A DNA stretch of 64,000 bases from Nonomuraea solani (GTDB taxonomy: Bacteria > Actinomycetota > Actinomycetes > Streptosporangiales > Streptosporangiaceae), in the NCBI RefSeq assembly GCF_900108335.1, contig NZ_FNVT01000001.1, positions 124,001 through 188,000 on the forward strand. The letters are read 5' to 3'. Shown piece after piece: positions 41,858 to 51,770 of this stretch; position 1 is the first letter of the stretch; each line of letters begins with the position of its first letter. The notes beneath the pieces were generated by a model that had not been told where the DNA came from, did not search any database, and saw nothing but the letters and a program-made list of their open reading frames with translations. Made by a program: the position numbers and the translations under genes.

Positions 41858-42412
41858 ATGACATCCTCGATCTGGGTGGGCGACCGTGTTCGCCTGCGTG
41901 CCAGGGAGCCTGAGGACTGGGAGGCCTTTCACGCCTTCGACGAAGACTCCGACGCGGTGCGGAGCGGCTGGCGGCTCACCCCGCCCAACTCCGCCGCGCG
42001 GGCGAAGAAGGCGAACGCGGAGGGTGCCGAAGAGGAGCTCGACCTCGACGAGTTCTCCCTGGTCATCGCCTCAAAGGCCGACAACGCCCCGGTCGGCTCG
42101 ATCAACACCCACCAGATCGATCGTGTCCACGGCACCTTCGCCTACGGGATCTCCGTCGGCACCCCGCACCACCGCAAGGGCTACGCCAGTGAGGCCATCG
42201 TCCTGCTCCTCCGGTACATGTTCTTCGAGCGGCGCTTCCAGAAGGCCGAGGCCTGGGTCTACGGCTACAACGACGCCTCGCAGGCCCTGCACCGTCGCAT
42301 GGGCTTCGTGGAGGAGGGCCGCCGGCGCAGGAGCCACTACGCCAACGGCCGCTATCACGACGAGCTCCTCTTCGGCATGACCGTCGAGGAGTACACCGAG
42401 CGCCACACCTGA
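41858..42412 (+). CDS. GNAT family N-acetyltransferase
   Basis: 184 aa of the RimJ/RimL-like type: DRVRLRAREPEDWEAFHAFDED, the acetyl-CoA loop VGTPHHRKGYASEAIVLLLRYMF (RKGYAS), and GYNDASQALHRRMGFVEEGRRR. ATG at 41858. Convergent with metE, whose stop is two bases away. Acceptor unknown. Confidence 0.87.
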   Translation: MTSSIWVGDRVRLRAREPEDWEAFHAFDEDSDAVRSGWRLTPPNSAARAKKANAEGAEEELDLDEFSLVIASKADNAPVGSINTHQIDRVHGTFAYGISVGTPHHRKGYASEAIVLLLRYMFFERRFQKAEAWVYGYNDASQALHRRMGFVEEGRRRRSHYANGRYHDELLFGMTVEEYTERHT

Positions 42413-42414
42413 AA

Positions 42415-44562
42415 CTACGCCTGAAGGCCGGCGCGCAGGCGGCGGGTCGCGGTCACCACGTTGGTCAGCGAGGCCTCCACCTCCTCGTACGTCCGCGTCT
42501 TCAGCCCGCAGTCCGGGTTCACCCAGACCCGCTCGACCGGCAGCACCCCGACGATCCCGCGCAACGACTCCTCGACCTCCCCGGCCCCGGGCACCCGGGG
42601 TGAGTGGATGTCGTAGACGCCGGGCCCCAGCCCGCGCCCGAACGAGGAGACCGCCCCCAGGATCCGCGCCCCCGACCGGGCGGACTCGATGGTGGTCACG
42701 TCGGCGTCCAGCCCGTCGATGGCGGCCAGGATCTGGTCGGCGTCGGAGTAGCACAGGTGCGTGTGGATCTGGGTGCGGTCGCTCGCCCCCGACGTCGCCC
42801 GCCGGTACGCCGCCACCGCCCACTCCAGGTAGTCGGCCTGCGCCGCCCGCCGCAGCGGCAGGAGTTCGCGCAGCGCCGGCTCGTCCACCTGGATGATCGA
42901 CACCCCGGCCGCCTCCAGGTCGCGCACCTCGTCCCGGACGGCGTCGGCCACCTGGAACACCACGTCCCGCAGCGGCAGGTCGTCGCGGACGAAGGACCAG
43001 GCCACGATGGTGACGGGCCCGGTGAGCATGCCCTTGACCGGCTTGTCCGTGAGCGACTGCGCGTACGTGGCCCACCGCACCGTGATCGGCTCCGGCCGGC
43101 CGACGTCGCCGTGCAGGATCGGCGGCCGGGTGCAGCGCGACCCGTACGACTGCACCCAGCCGTTTTTGGTGACGGCGAACCCGTCGAGGTGCTCGGCGAA
43201 ATACTGCACCATGTCGTTGCGCTCGGGCTCCCCGTGCACGAGCACGTCCAGGCCGAGCCGTTCCTGGAGCCGGATCACGTGCTCGATCTCGGCCTCGACC
43301 CGCCGCTCGTAGTCGGCCCGCGACAGCGTGCCGGCGGTCACCGCCGCGCGGGCCGCGCGCAGTTCGCCGGTCTGCGGGAACGACCCGATCGTGGTGATCG
43401 GCAGCGGCGGCAGCCGCAGGTGCTCGGCCTGGGCGGCGGCGCGCACCGCGTACGGGCCGCGCCCCTCGGCGGGCACCGGCCCGGCCAGCGCCACCGAGGG
43501 CCGGGCCGGCGCGGTGCCGTGGAAGCCGGTGGCCGCGAGCGCCACCACCTCGGCCACCTTCTGCTCCGCGAACGCCAGCCGCTCCCTGAGCGCCGGGTCC
43601 AGGTCGCTTTCGGCCGAGACGTCGTAGGGCACGTGCTGCAGCGAGCACGAGGTGCTCACCGTCACCCGCGACGCCCGTACGGAGGCCAGCGCGGCCAGCG
43701 CCCGCTCGGGCGAGGTGCGCCACACGTCGCGCCCGGACACCACGCCCGCGACCACGGTCTTGCCCGTCAGGTCGGCGGCCGGGACGGCGCCCCGCACCAG
43801 GTCGATCCCGATGGCCTCCACCGGCGTCCCGGCCAGCACCGGCAGCGACTCGCCCAGGTCGCCGAAGTAGGACGCCACGAACAGCCCGGGCCGCTCGCTC
43901 AGCGCCCCGAGGCGGTCATAGGCGGTCCTGACGGCCGCCAACTCCTCCGGCGTGCGGTCGCCCACCAGCGCGGGCTCGTCGAGCTGCACCCACGCGACCC
44001 CTTCTGCGGCCAGAGCGGCGAGCAGTTCCGCGTAGCAGGCCAGCGCCTCCTCCAGCCGGTCCAGCGCCGACCCCAGCAGCAGGAACGTCACCGGTCCCAC
44101 CACCACGGGCCGCGTCTCGTGGCCCAGCGCCCGCGCCTCGCGCACCTCGGCCAGCGGCTTGGCCGCGTCCAGCTTGAACACGGTGTCCGGCCCGATCTCG
44201 GGCACGATGTAGTGGTAGTTCGTGTCGAACCACTTCGTCATCCGCAGCGGCGCCAGCCCATCGGTGCCCCTGGCCATCGCGAAATAGGGGTCGTCGGCGT
44301 CGCGGTAGCGCGACGGCACCGCCCCGAGCAGCACGGCCGTGTCCAGCACCTGGTCGTACAGGGAGAACGTGTTCGACGGCAGCCCTTCGAGCCCGAGCCG
44401 GGCCAGATCGCGCCAGGTCCGCTCGCGCAGCTCGGCGCCTGTCCGTTCGAGCTCCGCCCGGCTCGAACGCCCGTCCCAGTACGACTCCAGCGCCCGCTTC
44501 AACTCCCTGCGCGGCCCGATCCGCGGATAGCCGAGAACGGTGGACTTCGGAAATGCGGACAT
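42415..44562 (-). CDS. metE: cobalamin-independent methionine synthase (MetE)
   Basis: 715-aa cytoplasmic zinc enzyme that transfers methyl from 5-methyltetrahydropteroyl-triglutamate to homocysteine. N-terminal half begins [23 protein letters not shown]. The C-terminal half has zinc ligands in IHTHLCYSD (His, Cys), IESARSG (Glu) and NPDCGLKTR (Cys), with [10 protein letters not shown] before. Slightly shorter than E. coli MetE. ATG 44562. Divergent from a LysR gene that is the likely activator. The 87-bp gap is too short for a cobalamin riboswitch. Confidence 0.96.
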   Translation of the reverse strand: MSAFPKSTVLGYPRIGPRRELKRALESYWDGRSSRAELERTGAELRERTWRDLARLGLEGLPSNTFSLYDQVLDTAVLLGAVPSRYRDADDPYFAMARGTDGLAPLRMTKWFDTNYHYIVPEIGPDTVFKLDAAKPLAEVREARALGHETRPVVVGPVTFLLLGSALDRLEEALACYAELLAALAAEGVAWVQLDEPALVGDRTPEELAAVRTAYDRLGALSERPGLFVASYFGDLGESLPVLAGTPVEAIGIDLVRGAVPAADLTGKTVVAGVVSGRDVWRTSPERALAALASVRASRVTVSTSCSLQHVPYDVSAESDLDPALRERLAFAEQKVAEVVALAATGFHGTAPARPSVALAGPVPAEGRGPYAVRAAAQAEHLRLPPLPITTIGSFPQTGELRAARAAVTAGTLSRADYERRVEAEIEHVIRLQERLGLDVLVHGEPERNDMVQYFAEHLDGFAVTKNGWVQSYGSRCTRPPILHGDVGRPEPITVRWATYAQSLTDKPVKGMLTGPVTIVAWSFVRDDLPLRDVVFQVADAVRDEVRDLEAAGVSIIQVDEPALRELLPLRRAAQADYLEWAVAAYRRATSGASDRTQIHTHLCYSDADQILAAIDGLDADVTTIESARSGARILGAVSSFGRGLGPGVYDIHSPRVPGAGEVEESLRGIVGVLPVERVWVNPDCGLKTRTYEEVEASLTNVVTATRRLRAGLQA

Positions 44563-44649
44563 CTTCTTGAGGCTCCCTCGATCTACGTCAGGTCGCGTCG
44601 AATCCTGCCGAGCACTCCGGAAGTCGTGCACCATGTATTGGTGCTGCTT

Positions 44650-45483
44650 ATGCTTCGCGAGATCCACTGCTTCACCAGGGTCGCCGGCCGGCTCAGCTTC
44701 TCGGCGGCCGCCGCCGACCTGGGGATGTCGCAGCCCGCCATGAGCCAGGCCATCACCCGGCTCGAACGCGCGGCCGGGGTCCGGCTCTTCGAGCGGACGG
44801 CCCGCGAGGTGCGGCTCACGGCGGAGGGCAAGGCGCTGCTCGCGTACGCGGAGCAGGTGATCGAGTCGGTCGGCGCGTTCACCGCGGAAGCGGGCAGACT
44901 GGCCCGGCCGACCATTCACCTGGCTTATCCACCACTCGTCGGAACGCTGGCGGCGCGGATCGTCAGGCGGCTCGCGGGCCGCACGCCGGCCATCGGGGTG
45001 GAGCTGCGGGCGGCCGGGCGCGACGCGGCGGCGCGGGCGCTGGCCGACGGCGAGGTGTCGGCCGCGATCCTGGCCACGCCCGCCCCGGCGCGGTTCGTCA
45101 CGGCGGCCAGGTTTCACGTCACCGTCGACCACCTGGCCGTCCCGGCCGGGCACCGGCTGGCGTCCAGGCCCAAGGTGAGCGCCGACGAGCTGGGCGGCCA
45201 GGTGCTGATCACGCCCGGCAGCCGGCCCTGGGGCCTGCCGGGCCGCTCCCGGCTGGTGGCCGACGACTTCACCGCCGCGATCGACCTGGTGGCGGCGGGG
45301 GCGGGGCTGCTGCCGATCCCGCACCTGCTGGTCCGGAGCGTGCGGCGGGAGGACGTGCGGTTCGTGCCGCTGGAGGCGGGCGACCTGCGCATCACCTACG
45401 CCCTGGCCTGGTCGAAGGAGCGCGTCACACCGGAGCTGATGGCCCTGGTGCAGGCCGTGCAGGACGCGCTGTGGACTAGGTGA
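44650..45483 (+). CDS. LysR family regulator divergent from metE
   Basis: 277 aa. [50 protein letters not shown]. Effector domain: [22 protein letters not shown] ... [18 protein letters not shown] 44650; GTG 44641 is an in-frame alternative. Position suggests a MetR-like role in controlling metE; I see no clear MetR box in the gap. Ends overlap the convergent alkD by 8 bp. Confidence 0.85.
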   Translation: MLREIHCFTRVAGRLSFSAAAADLGMSQPAMSQAITRLERAAGVRLFERTAREVRLTAEGKALLAYAEQVIESVGAFTAEAGRLARPTIHLAYPPLVGTLAARIVRRLAGRTPAIGVELRAAGRDAAARALADGEVSAAILATPAPARFVTAARFHVTVDHLAVPAGHRLASRPKVSADELGGQVLITPGSRPWGLPGRSRLVADDFTAAIDLVAAGAGLLPIPHLLVRSVRREDVRFVPLEAGDLRITYALAWSKERVTPELMALVQAVQDALWTR

Positions 45484-46156
45484 CGGGAAGGTTTTTGAGG
45501 GCTTCGCGCCGGCTCAGGCCAGAAATGCCCTTGGCCTTGACGTAGCGGATCACCTCGGCCGGGTTCGTCTTGGCGTATTCGCGTAAGGCCCAGCCGATCG
45601 CCTTGCGCGCGAAGAAGTCGTTGTCCGACAGGCTCGGCTCGATGCACGCGTAGAGCAGGGCGGTGTCGGTGCGGGCCTTGAACCGGTTCTGGCACAGGAT
45701 GGCCGTGCGCCGTTTCCACAGGTCGTCGTCGTGCGCCCACTCCAGCACGAGGGTGCGCATCGAGTCGGGGTAGGCGGTGAGCAGGCCGCCGACGCGGTGC
45801 GTGGCCAGCTCGTCGACCAGGTCCCACCAGGCCCCCGAGACGATCATCTCCTCGTACATGGGGACCGTGTAGAGGGTCTGGAACTCCCGGTAGAGGTGGT
45901 AGCCGGACAGCTCGACGGCGGCGTAGCGCTCCTCGCGGTATTCGGCCTCGCGCCACAGCGACAGCACCGCCCGCCGCCACTCGGGCGCGCTCTCCAGCCG
46001 GTGCTCGGCGAACACCTTCCGCAGCGCCGCCCGCCTGGGTACGGCCTGGACGCCCAGGAACGGCATCTCGGACTTCATGTAGGCCCGCATGGCCTCGGCC
46101 TTGCCCGGCTCGGCCGTCTCCTGCAGTGCGAGTCGCACCGCCTTGCCGAGGCTCAT
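45476..46156 (-). CDS. DNA alkylation repair protein, AlkD-type HEAT-repeat glycosylase
   Basis: 226 aa. HEAT-like helices with the AlkD pattern: [75 protein letters not shown]. It excises bulky or cationic alkylated bases. ATG 46156 overlaps the kstR2 stop (ATGA), so it is translated from the autoregulated kstR2 message, an unexpected place for a repair gene. Confidence 0.9.
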   Translation of the reverse strand: MSLGKAVRLALQETAEPGKAEAMRAYMKSEMPFLGVQAVPRRAALRKVFAEHRLESAPEWRRAVLSLWREAEYREERYAAVELSGYHLYREFQTLYTVPMYEEMIVSGAWWDLVDELATHRVGGLLTAYPDSMRTLVLEWAHDDDLWKRRTAILCQNRFKARTDTALLYACIEPSLSDNDFFARKAIGWALREYAKTNPAEVIRYVKAKGISGLSRREALKNLPVT

Positions 46157-46818
46157 CCCTTTTGCGTGGTGCGGTCGCCTGTGGCGAGCCCGTCGAAGAG
46201 CACCGTGATGTAGTGCTCGGCCAGGCCGGCGGTGTTGAGCCGGCCGCCGGGACGGAACCAGCGCACGGCGACCCAGATCGTGTCGCGGATCATCCGGTAG
46301 GTCAGCTTCGGGTCCACATCGGACCTGAACAGCCCGGCCGCCTGCCCGGCCTTGATCTGCGACACCCAGATCTGCTCGACCTCGTCCTCGGCCTTGACCA
46401 GGTAGTTGAACCGCTCGAACTGGCGCAGGTAGTTCCAGTCGTTCTGCATCACCGTGATCGCGGCGCGGTGCGGCTCCAGCGTGCCGAAGCCGATGCGGAC
46501 CATCTCCGACAGCACGGTGCGGGCGTCGGCGCTCGTGTCGAGCGCGGCCCGGTAGCGGGCGATGAGATCATCGAGGAAGGTGGACAGCACCTCGTCGACG
46601 ATCGTCTCTTTGGAGTCGAAGTGGTGGTAGAGACTTCCGGACAGGATGCCCGCCTCGTCGGCGATCTCGCGTACGGTCGTGGCCTGGAAGCCCTTGCGCG
46701 CGAAGAGCTCCGCGGCGAGCTTGACGAGGTGGTCACGGCGCTCGGACGCCGACCCCGATGAGGTCGCGCGCTGGCGCTTCGCCGGGGTGGTGGTGCCGGA
46801 GTTCTTTCGCGTGGTCAC
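46153..46818 (-). CDS. kstR2: TetR-type regulator KstR2 of steroid ring C/D catabolism
   Basis: 221 aa. HTH and following segment (AAELFARKGFQATTVREIADE, AGILSGSLYHHFDSKETIVDEVL) and C-terminal MIRDTIWVAVRWFRPGG follow mycobacterial KstR2 (Rv3557c) closely. KstR2 releases DNA when it binds the CoA thioester of HIP, the two-ring steroid remnant. A Ser/Thr-rich, basic 25-residue N-terminal tail is extra. GTG 46818 lies seven bases after a CATAAT -10, so the message is probably leaderless. Next to fadA6 as in Mycobacterium. Confidence 0.93.
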   Translation of the reverse strand: MTTRKNSGTTTPAKRQRATSSGSASERRDHLVKLAAELFARKGFQATTVREIADEAGILSGSLYHHFDSKETIVDEVLSTFLDDLIARYRAALDTSADARTVLSEMVRIGFGTLEPHRAAITVMQNDWNYLRQFERFNYLVKAEDEVEQIWVSQIKAGQAAGLFRSDVDPKLTYRMIRDTIWVAVRWFRPGGRLNTAGLAEHYITVLFDGLATGDRTTQKG

Positions 46819-46838
46819 GTCCCCATTATGAGCCCTAG

Positions 46839-46904
46839 GACAATCGCTTGTTCACCTAACCGGCCCAGCTCATACGGCATTCCCGTATAGACCAAGCGCT
46901 TGCT
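46839..46904. promoter_or_regulatory. two KstR2 boxes and leaderless promoters, kstR2/fadA6
   Basis: ACCAAGCGCTTGCT (46891-46904) is a full match to AnCAAGnnCTTGnT, and TACGAT follows directly as a -10, seven bases before the fadA6 ATG. GACAATCGCTTGTT (46839-46852) is a weaker box (8 of 10) near kstR2, whose own -10 is CATAAT (46830-46825, minus strand). One regulator can thus control both directions. Confidence 0.8.
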
Positions 46905-46915
46905 ACGATACCTGG

Positions 46916-48091
<1,176 letters not shown>

Positions 48092-48095
48092 AGAT

Positions 48096-49460
48096 ATGGC
48101 GAACCCGTTCACTCTGGGCATCGCGTCCGGTGAGCCGTTGCCCGACGGGGTGATGCTCTGGACCCGATTAGCGGTCGACCCCCTGAACACCGACCCCAAA
48201 CGGCCGGGCGGCATGGCCCCGAGGGCCGTCGAGGTGAGCTGGCAGCTCGCCGAGGACGAGCGCTTCACGCGGGTCGTGCGCCAGGGCGCCATCCAGGCGC
48301 TGCCGGTCTGGGCGCACAGCGTGCACGTCAGGGTCACCGGGCTCCGGCCGGGCACCGACTACTTCTACCGGTTCAGGACCGGCGGCGGGCAGAGCGCCGT
48401 CGGCCGCACGAGGACCGCCGACGACCCGGTCTCGTCGCGGCCGGTACGGTTCGCGGTGGCCAGTTGCCAACGCTACGAGCACGGGTTCTACACCGCGTAC
48501 CGGCATCTGGCCGACGAGCGGCCCGACGTCGTCTTCCACGTCGGTGACTACATCTACGAGTCCCGCCAGGCCGCGACCGTCGTGCGCCCGCTCGGGCCGC
48601 TGCCGGGGGAGACGAGCCGGCTGCACGAGTATCGGCAGCGATACGCCCGCTACAAGACCGACCCCGACCTGCAGGCCGCGCACGCCGCCGCGCCCTGGGT
48701 GACCACCTGGGACGACCACGAGGTGCTCGACAACTACCGGGGCAAAGGCGACGGGTCGGCGGCGTTCCTGCGTCGCAGAGGGGCCGCGTACCAGGCGTTC
48801 TACGAGAACCACCCGATCCGGGTCCGGCCCGACGACGGGAACCTGCAGATGTATCGCAGGCGGACCTACGGGACCGTGGCCGACTTCATGGTGCTCGACG
48901 TGCGCCAGCACCGTAACCGCGTCACCATGCTCGGGGCCGCGCAGGAGCAGTGGCTGGTGTCGCGGCTGGTCACCAGCCCGGTCAGGTGGCGCGTGCTGGT
49001 CCAGCCGCTGTTCTTCGCCCGCCGGGTGGTCCCGGAGGACGGCGGCGAGCTGCGCCTGGACTCCTGGGACGGCCATCCGCAGCAGCGTGCCCGCATTCTG
49101 GCGGTACGGGCGCCCGGCCTGGTCGTGTTCAGCGGCGACGTGCACAACGCCTGGGCGGGGGAGCTGAAGGCCGACTTCCTGGACCCGGCCTCGGCCACGG
49201 TCGGGGTGGAGTTCGTGGGCAGTTCGATCTCCAGCCGGCCCCCGCCGACCGACGGGCCCGGCGTGCTCGCCCGCAACCCGCACCTGAAGTTCTTCGACGA
49301 CCGCAGGGGCTACCTGTCCTGCACGGCGAGCGCTGAAGAGCTGCGGGTGGCGTTCCGCGCCGTGGGGTTCGTGCACAAGGCCGGGGCTCCGGTGCAGACC
49401 GTGGCGGAGTTCGTGACAGAGGGAAGTGGGTTGACGTCAGAAAATACCTCTAGCAAATAG
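48096..49460 (+). CDS. PhoD-like alkaline phosphatase family protein without signal peptide
   Basis: 454 aa. PhoD-type metallophosphatase: N-terminal Fn3-like part (GVMLWTRL ... LRPGTDYFYRFRTGG), RFAVASCQRYEHGF, FHVGDYIYES, TTWDDHEVLDNYRG and VVFSGDVHNAW carry the metal ligands. PhoD proteins are normally Tat-exported; here the protein starts directly at MANPFTLGIASGEP with no twin-arginine leader, so it may be cytosolic. ATG 48096, 4 bp after fadA6. Its stop lies in the operator of the next gene. Confidence 0.87.
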   Translation: MANPFTLGIASGEPLPDGVMLWTRLAVDPLNTDPKRPGGMAPRAVEVSWQLAEDERFTRVVRQGAIQALPVWAHSVHVRVTGLRPGTDYFYRFRTGGGQSAVGRTRTADDPVSSRPVRFAVASCQRYEHGFYTAYRHLADERPDVVFHVGDYIYESRQAATVVRPLGPLPGETSRLHEYRQRYARYKTDPDLQAAHAAAPWVTTWDDHEVLDNYRGKGDGSAAFLRRRGAAYQAFYENHPIRVRPDDGNLQMYRRRTYGTVADFMVLDVRQHRNRVTMLGAAQEQWLVSRLVTSPVRWRVLVQPLFFARRVVPEDGGELRLDSWDGHPQQRARILAVRAPGLVVFSGDVHNAWAGELKADFLDPASATVGVEFVGSSISSRPPPTDGPGVLARNPHLKFFDDRRGYLSCTASAEELRVAFRAVGFVHKAGAPVQTVAEFVTEGSGLTSENTSSK

Positions 49461-49474
49461 GAAACTTTCCTATT
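49456..49474. promoter_or_regulatory. perfect 19-bp palindrome before nagZ-like gene
   Basis: AATAGGAAA-c-TTTCCTATT is a perfect palindrome 12 bp upstream of ATG 49487 and overlapping the phoD-like stop codon. AGGAA...TTCCT is the ROK-operator style also seen at 9534-9552, so an amino-sugar-responsive ROK repressor may act here. Confidence 0.6.
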
Positions 49475-49486
49475 AGATTTCTGGAC

Positions 49487-51019
49487 ATGTCCCTGAGCGG
49501 TGACCTGCTTCGCCTCGCCGACGCGGTCCTCCTACCCGGCTTCACCGGCCACGCCCCGCCCGACTGGATCCGGCGCCGGCTCGGCGCGGGCCTGGGCGGT
49601 GTGGTGCTGTTCACCCGCAACATCGCGGACCCCGCCCAGGTGGCCCGGCTGACCGCCGCGTTGCGCGCGGAGAACCCCGCCGTCCTCGTCGGCATCGACG
49701 AGGAGTCGGGCGAGGTCACGCGGCTGGAGGTGGCGACGGGCAGCAGCAGGCCCGGCGGGTACGCGCTCGGCGTCGTGGACGACGTGGACCTGACCGAGTC
49801 CCTCGCCAGGGACCTCGGCGGCGACCTGGCCAGGGCGGGCATCACCATCGACTTCGCCCCCTCGGCCGACGTGAACTCCAACCCGGACAACCCGGTCATC
49901 GGCCTGCGGTCCTTCGGCGCCGACCCGGCGCTGGTCGCCCGGCACACCAGGGCGTTCGTGCGCGGCATGCAGTCGGCCGGCGTGGCCGCCTGCGTCAAGC
50001 ACTTCCCCGGGCACGGGGACACCTCGGTGGACTCCCACCACGGGGTCCCGGTCGTGGCCGAGCAGGGGGTCGAGGAGGCACTCCGCCCTTTCCGCGAGGC
50101 GATCGAGGAGGGCGTCAAGGCCGTCATGACCGGTCACCTCCTCGTGCCCTCGTACGACGCCGAGCGGCCCGCCACGCTCAGCCCCAAGGTGCTCACCGGG
50201 CTGCTGCGGGAGGAGCTCGGGTTCGACGGGATGATCGTCACTGACGGCATCGAGATGACCGCGGTGTCGGGGGCGTACGGGATCGGGGGCGCCTCCGCCC
50301 GCGCCATAGCCGCCGGAGCCGACGCGATCTGCGTCGGCGGCGAGCACGCCGACGAGGCGACCGCCGCCGGGATCCGCGACGCGATCGCCACGGCGGTGAC
50401 CGAAGGACTGCTGCCCGAGGAAAGACTGGCCGACGCCGCTCGCAGGGTCCGCGAGCTGGCCGCCTGGTCGGTCTCCTCGGGCGGCATCGACATCACGCCC
50501 GCGAACTCGGGCGGCGTCGCGTCGGCGGCTTCGGGCGGCGTCGAGTTCGCGAACGGCCACCTCGGGCTGGCCGCGGCGCGGCGCGCGATCCGCGTCACCC
50601 GCCGCTCCACCGCCCCCGTCCTGCCGCTGGCCGGGCCCGCGCACGTGGTCGAGCTGACCCCGCAGATGAACCTGGCCATCGACGGGAACACCCCGTGGGG
50701 CGTGGGCGAGCCCCTCCGCGCCCTGCTGCCCGGCACCACCGTCACCCGCCTGGCGGCCGGGGAGGCGAGCGGGCCCGTCCTCGAACGCCTGATCGTCCGG
50801 GCGGCCGGCCACCCCCTGGTCGTCGTCGTCCGTGACGTCCACCGCTACGCCTGGCAGTCGGAGGCCCTGCGGCACCTGCTCAGCGCCCGGCCGGACGCCG
50901 TCGTGGTGGAGATGGGCCTGCCCGCCCGCTCGGACGTCGGCGCCGTGCACATCGCCACGTACGGCTCCGCGCGCGTCTGCGGGCAGGCGGCGGCGGAGGT
51001 GCTGACCGGTACCCTGTGA
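49487..51019 (+). CDS. family 3 glycoside hydrolase, beta-N-acetylhexosaminidase (NagZ-like)
   Basis: 510 aa, no signal peptide. The NagZ signature KHFPGHGDTSVDSHHGVP (171-188) carries the His acid/base loop; the nucleophile Asp is in VTDGIEMTA. A C-terminal alpha/beta domain (from about 370) makes it longer than Gram-negative NagZ, as in Gram-positive relatives. It should remove GlcNAc from muropeptides or chitin fragments. Own promoter region with a 19-bp palindrome. GTG of the pentapeptide gene follows 3 bp after its stop. Confidence 0.9.
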   Translation: MSLSGDLLRLADAVLLPGFTGHAPPDWIRRRLGAGLGGVVLFTRNIADPAQVARLTAALRAENPAVLVGIDEESGEVTRLEVATGSSRPGGYALGVVDDVDLTESLARDLGGDLARAGITIDFAPSADVNSNPDNPVIGLRSFGADPALVARHTRAFVRGMQSAGVAACVKHFPGHGDTSVDSHHGVPVVAEQGVEEALRPFREAIEEGVKAVMTGHLLVPSYDAERPATLSPKVLTGLLREELGFDGMIVTDGIEMTAVSGAYGIGGASARAIAAGADAICVGGEHADEATAAGIRDAIATAVTEGLLPEERLADAARRVRELAAWSVSSGGIDITPANSGGVASAASGGVEFANGHLGLAAARRAIRVTRRSTAPVLPLAGPAHVVELTPQMNLAIDGNTPWGVGEPLRALLPGTTVTRLAAGEASGPVLERLIVRAAGHPLVVVVRDVHRYAWQSEALRHLLSARPDAVVVEMGLPARSDVGAVHIATYGSARVCGQAAAEVLTGTL

Positions 51020-51022
51020 CCC

Positions 51023-51694
51023 GTGGACTTCGACGGTGAGGATCTTTCACACAAGGCGCTCGGCGACCGGCTCCCGTCCGGGGAGACGCACGTCTTCCGC
51101 GAGTGCGACCTGACGGAGGCCGACCTGTGGGGCGCCTCGCTGGCGGGGGCCCGGTTCGAGTCCTGCGTCCTGGAGCAGACCGACTTCCGCAAGGCCGACC
51201 TCGACGGGGCCGTCTTCACCGGCGGCGGCGGAATGCGCACCCGCTTCAACGACGCCGACCTGATCGACGTGACGTTCACGGACGTCGACCTGTCCTCGGC
51301 CCAGTTCGGCGGCGCGCTGGTGACGGACGTCTCCTTCACCGGCTGCCGGATGATCGGCGCCGCGCTCACGGGCTCCCGGGGCACCGGCTTCAAGGTCGCC
51401 CGCTCCAACCTCACCCTGGCCAACCTCGGCGGCTGCTCCCTGCGCGGCGAGCACATCGAGGGCGTGCGCTTCGACGACGCCGACCTGTCGGGGTGCGACT
51501 TCACCGAGGCCACGCTGTCCGACTGCCGCCTGATCGGCACCCGGCTGCTCAACACGAAGTTCGCCAAGGCCGACCTGCGCGGCGCCGACCTGGGCCAGCC
51601 TGACGACTCCAAGGTGCGCGCCTTCGCCGGCGCGATCATCAACCAGACCCAGGCCAACGCCATCCTCGCCGCCCGCGGCATCACCGTTCTCTAG
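51023..51694 (+). CDS. pentapeptide repeat protein
   Basis: 223 aa made of A(D/N)LxX-type repeats: CDLTEADLWGASLAGARF, TDFRKADLDGAVF, ARSNLTLANLGGCSL, ADLSGCDFTEATLSDCRL, AKADLRGADLG. They should form a right-handed quadrilateral beta-helix, as in MfpA/Qnr, which mimic DNA. GTG 51023, coupled to the nagZ-like gene. Target unknown; gyrase protection is one possibility only. Confidence 0.85.
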   Translation: MDFDGEDLSHKALGDRLPSGETHVFRECDLTEADLWGASLAGARFESCVLEQTDFRKADLDGAVFTGGGGMRTRFNDADLIDVTFTDVDLSSAQFGGALVTDVSFTGCRMIGAALTGSRGTGFKVARSNLTLANLGGCSLRGEHIEGVRFDDADLSGCDFTEATLSDCRLIGTRLLNTKFAKADLRGADLGQPDDSKVRAFAGAIINQTQANAILAARGITVL

Positions 51695-51712
51695 GACGCC
51701 GGGCCCGTTCTC

Positions 51713-51750
51713 GGCTCCGCGCACTTCGGAGGGCTCCGCGCACTCCGGAG
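51713..51750. terminator. tandem 19-bp hairpin repeats between convergent genes
   Basis: GGCTCCGCGCACTTCGGAG is followed at once by a copy with one change (51713-51731, 51732-51750). Each unit can fold CTCCG against CGGAG. They lie between the convergent pentapeptide and ipdC genes, so a two-stem terminator is likely, though no U-tract follows. Confidence 0.5.
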
Positions 51751-51770
51751 GAAGGAGAGGGGACACGAGG

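Noticed and set aside
42415..44650. Cobalamin or SAM riboswitch before metE
   Set aside because: Only 87 bp separate metE from the divergent LysR gene and no conserved riboswitch box is visible.
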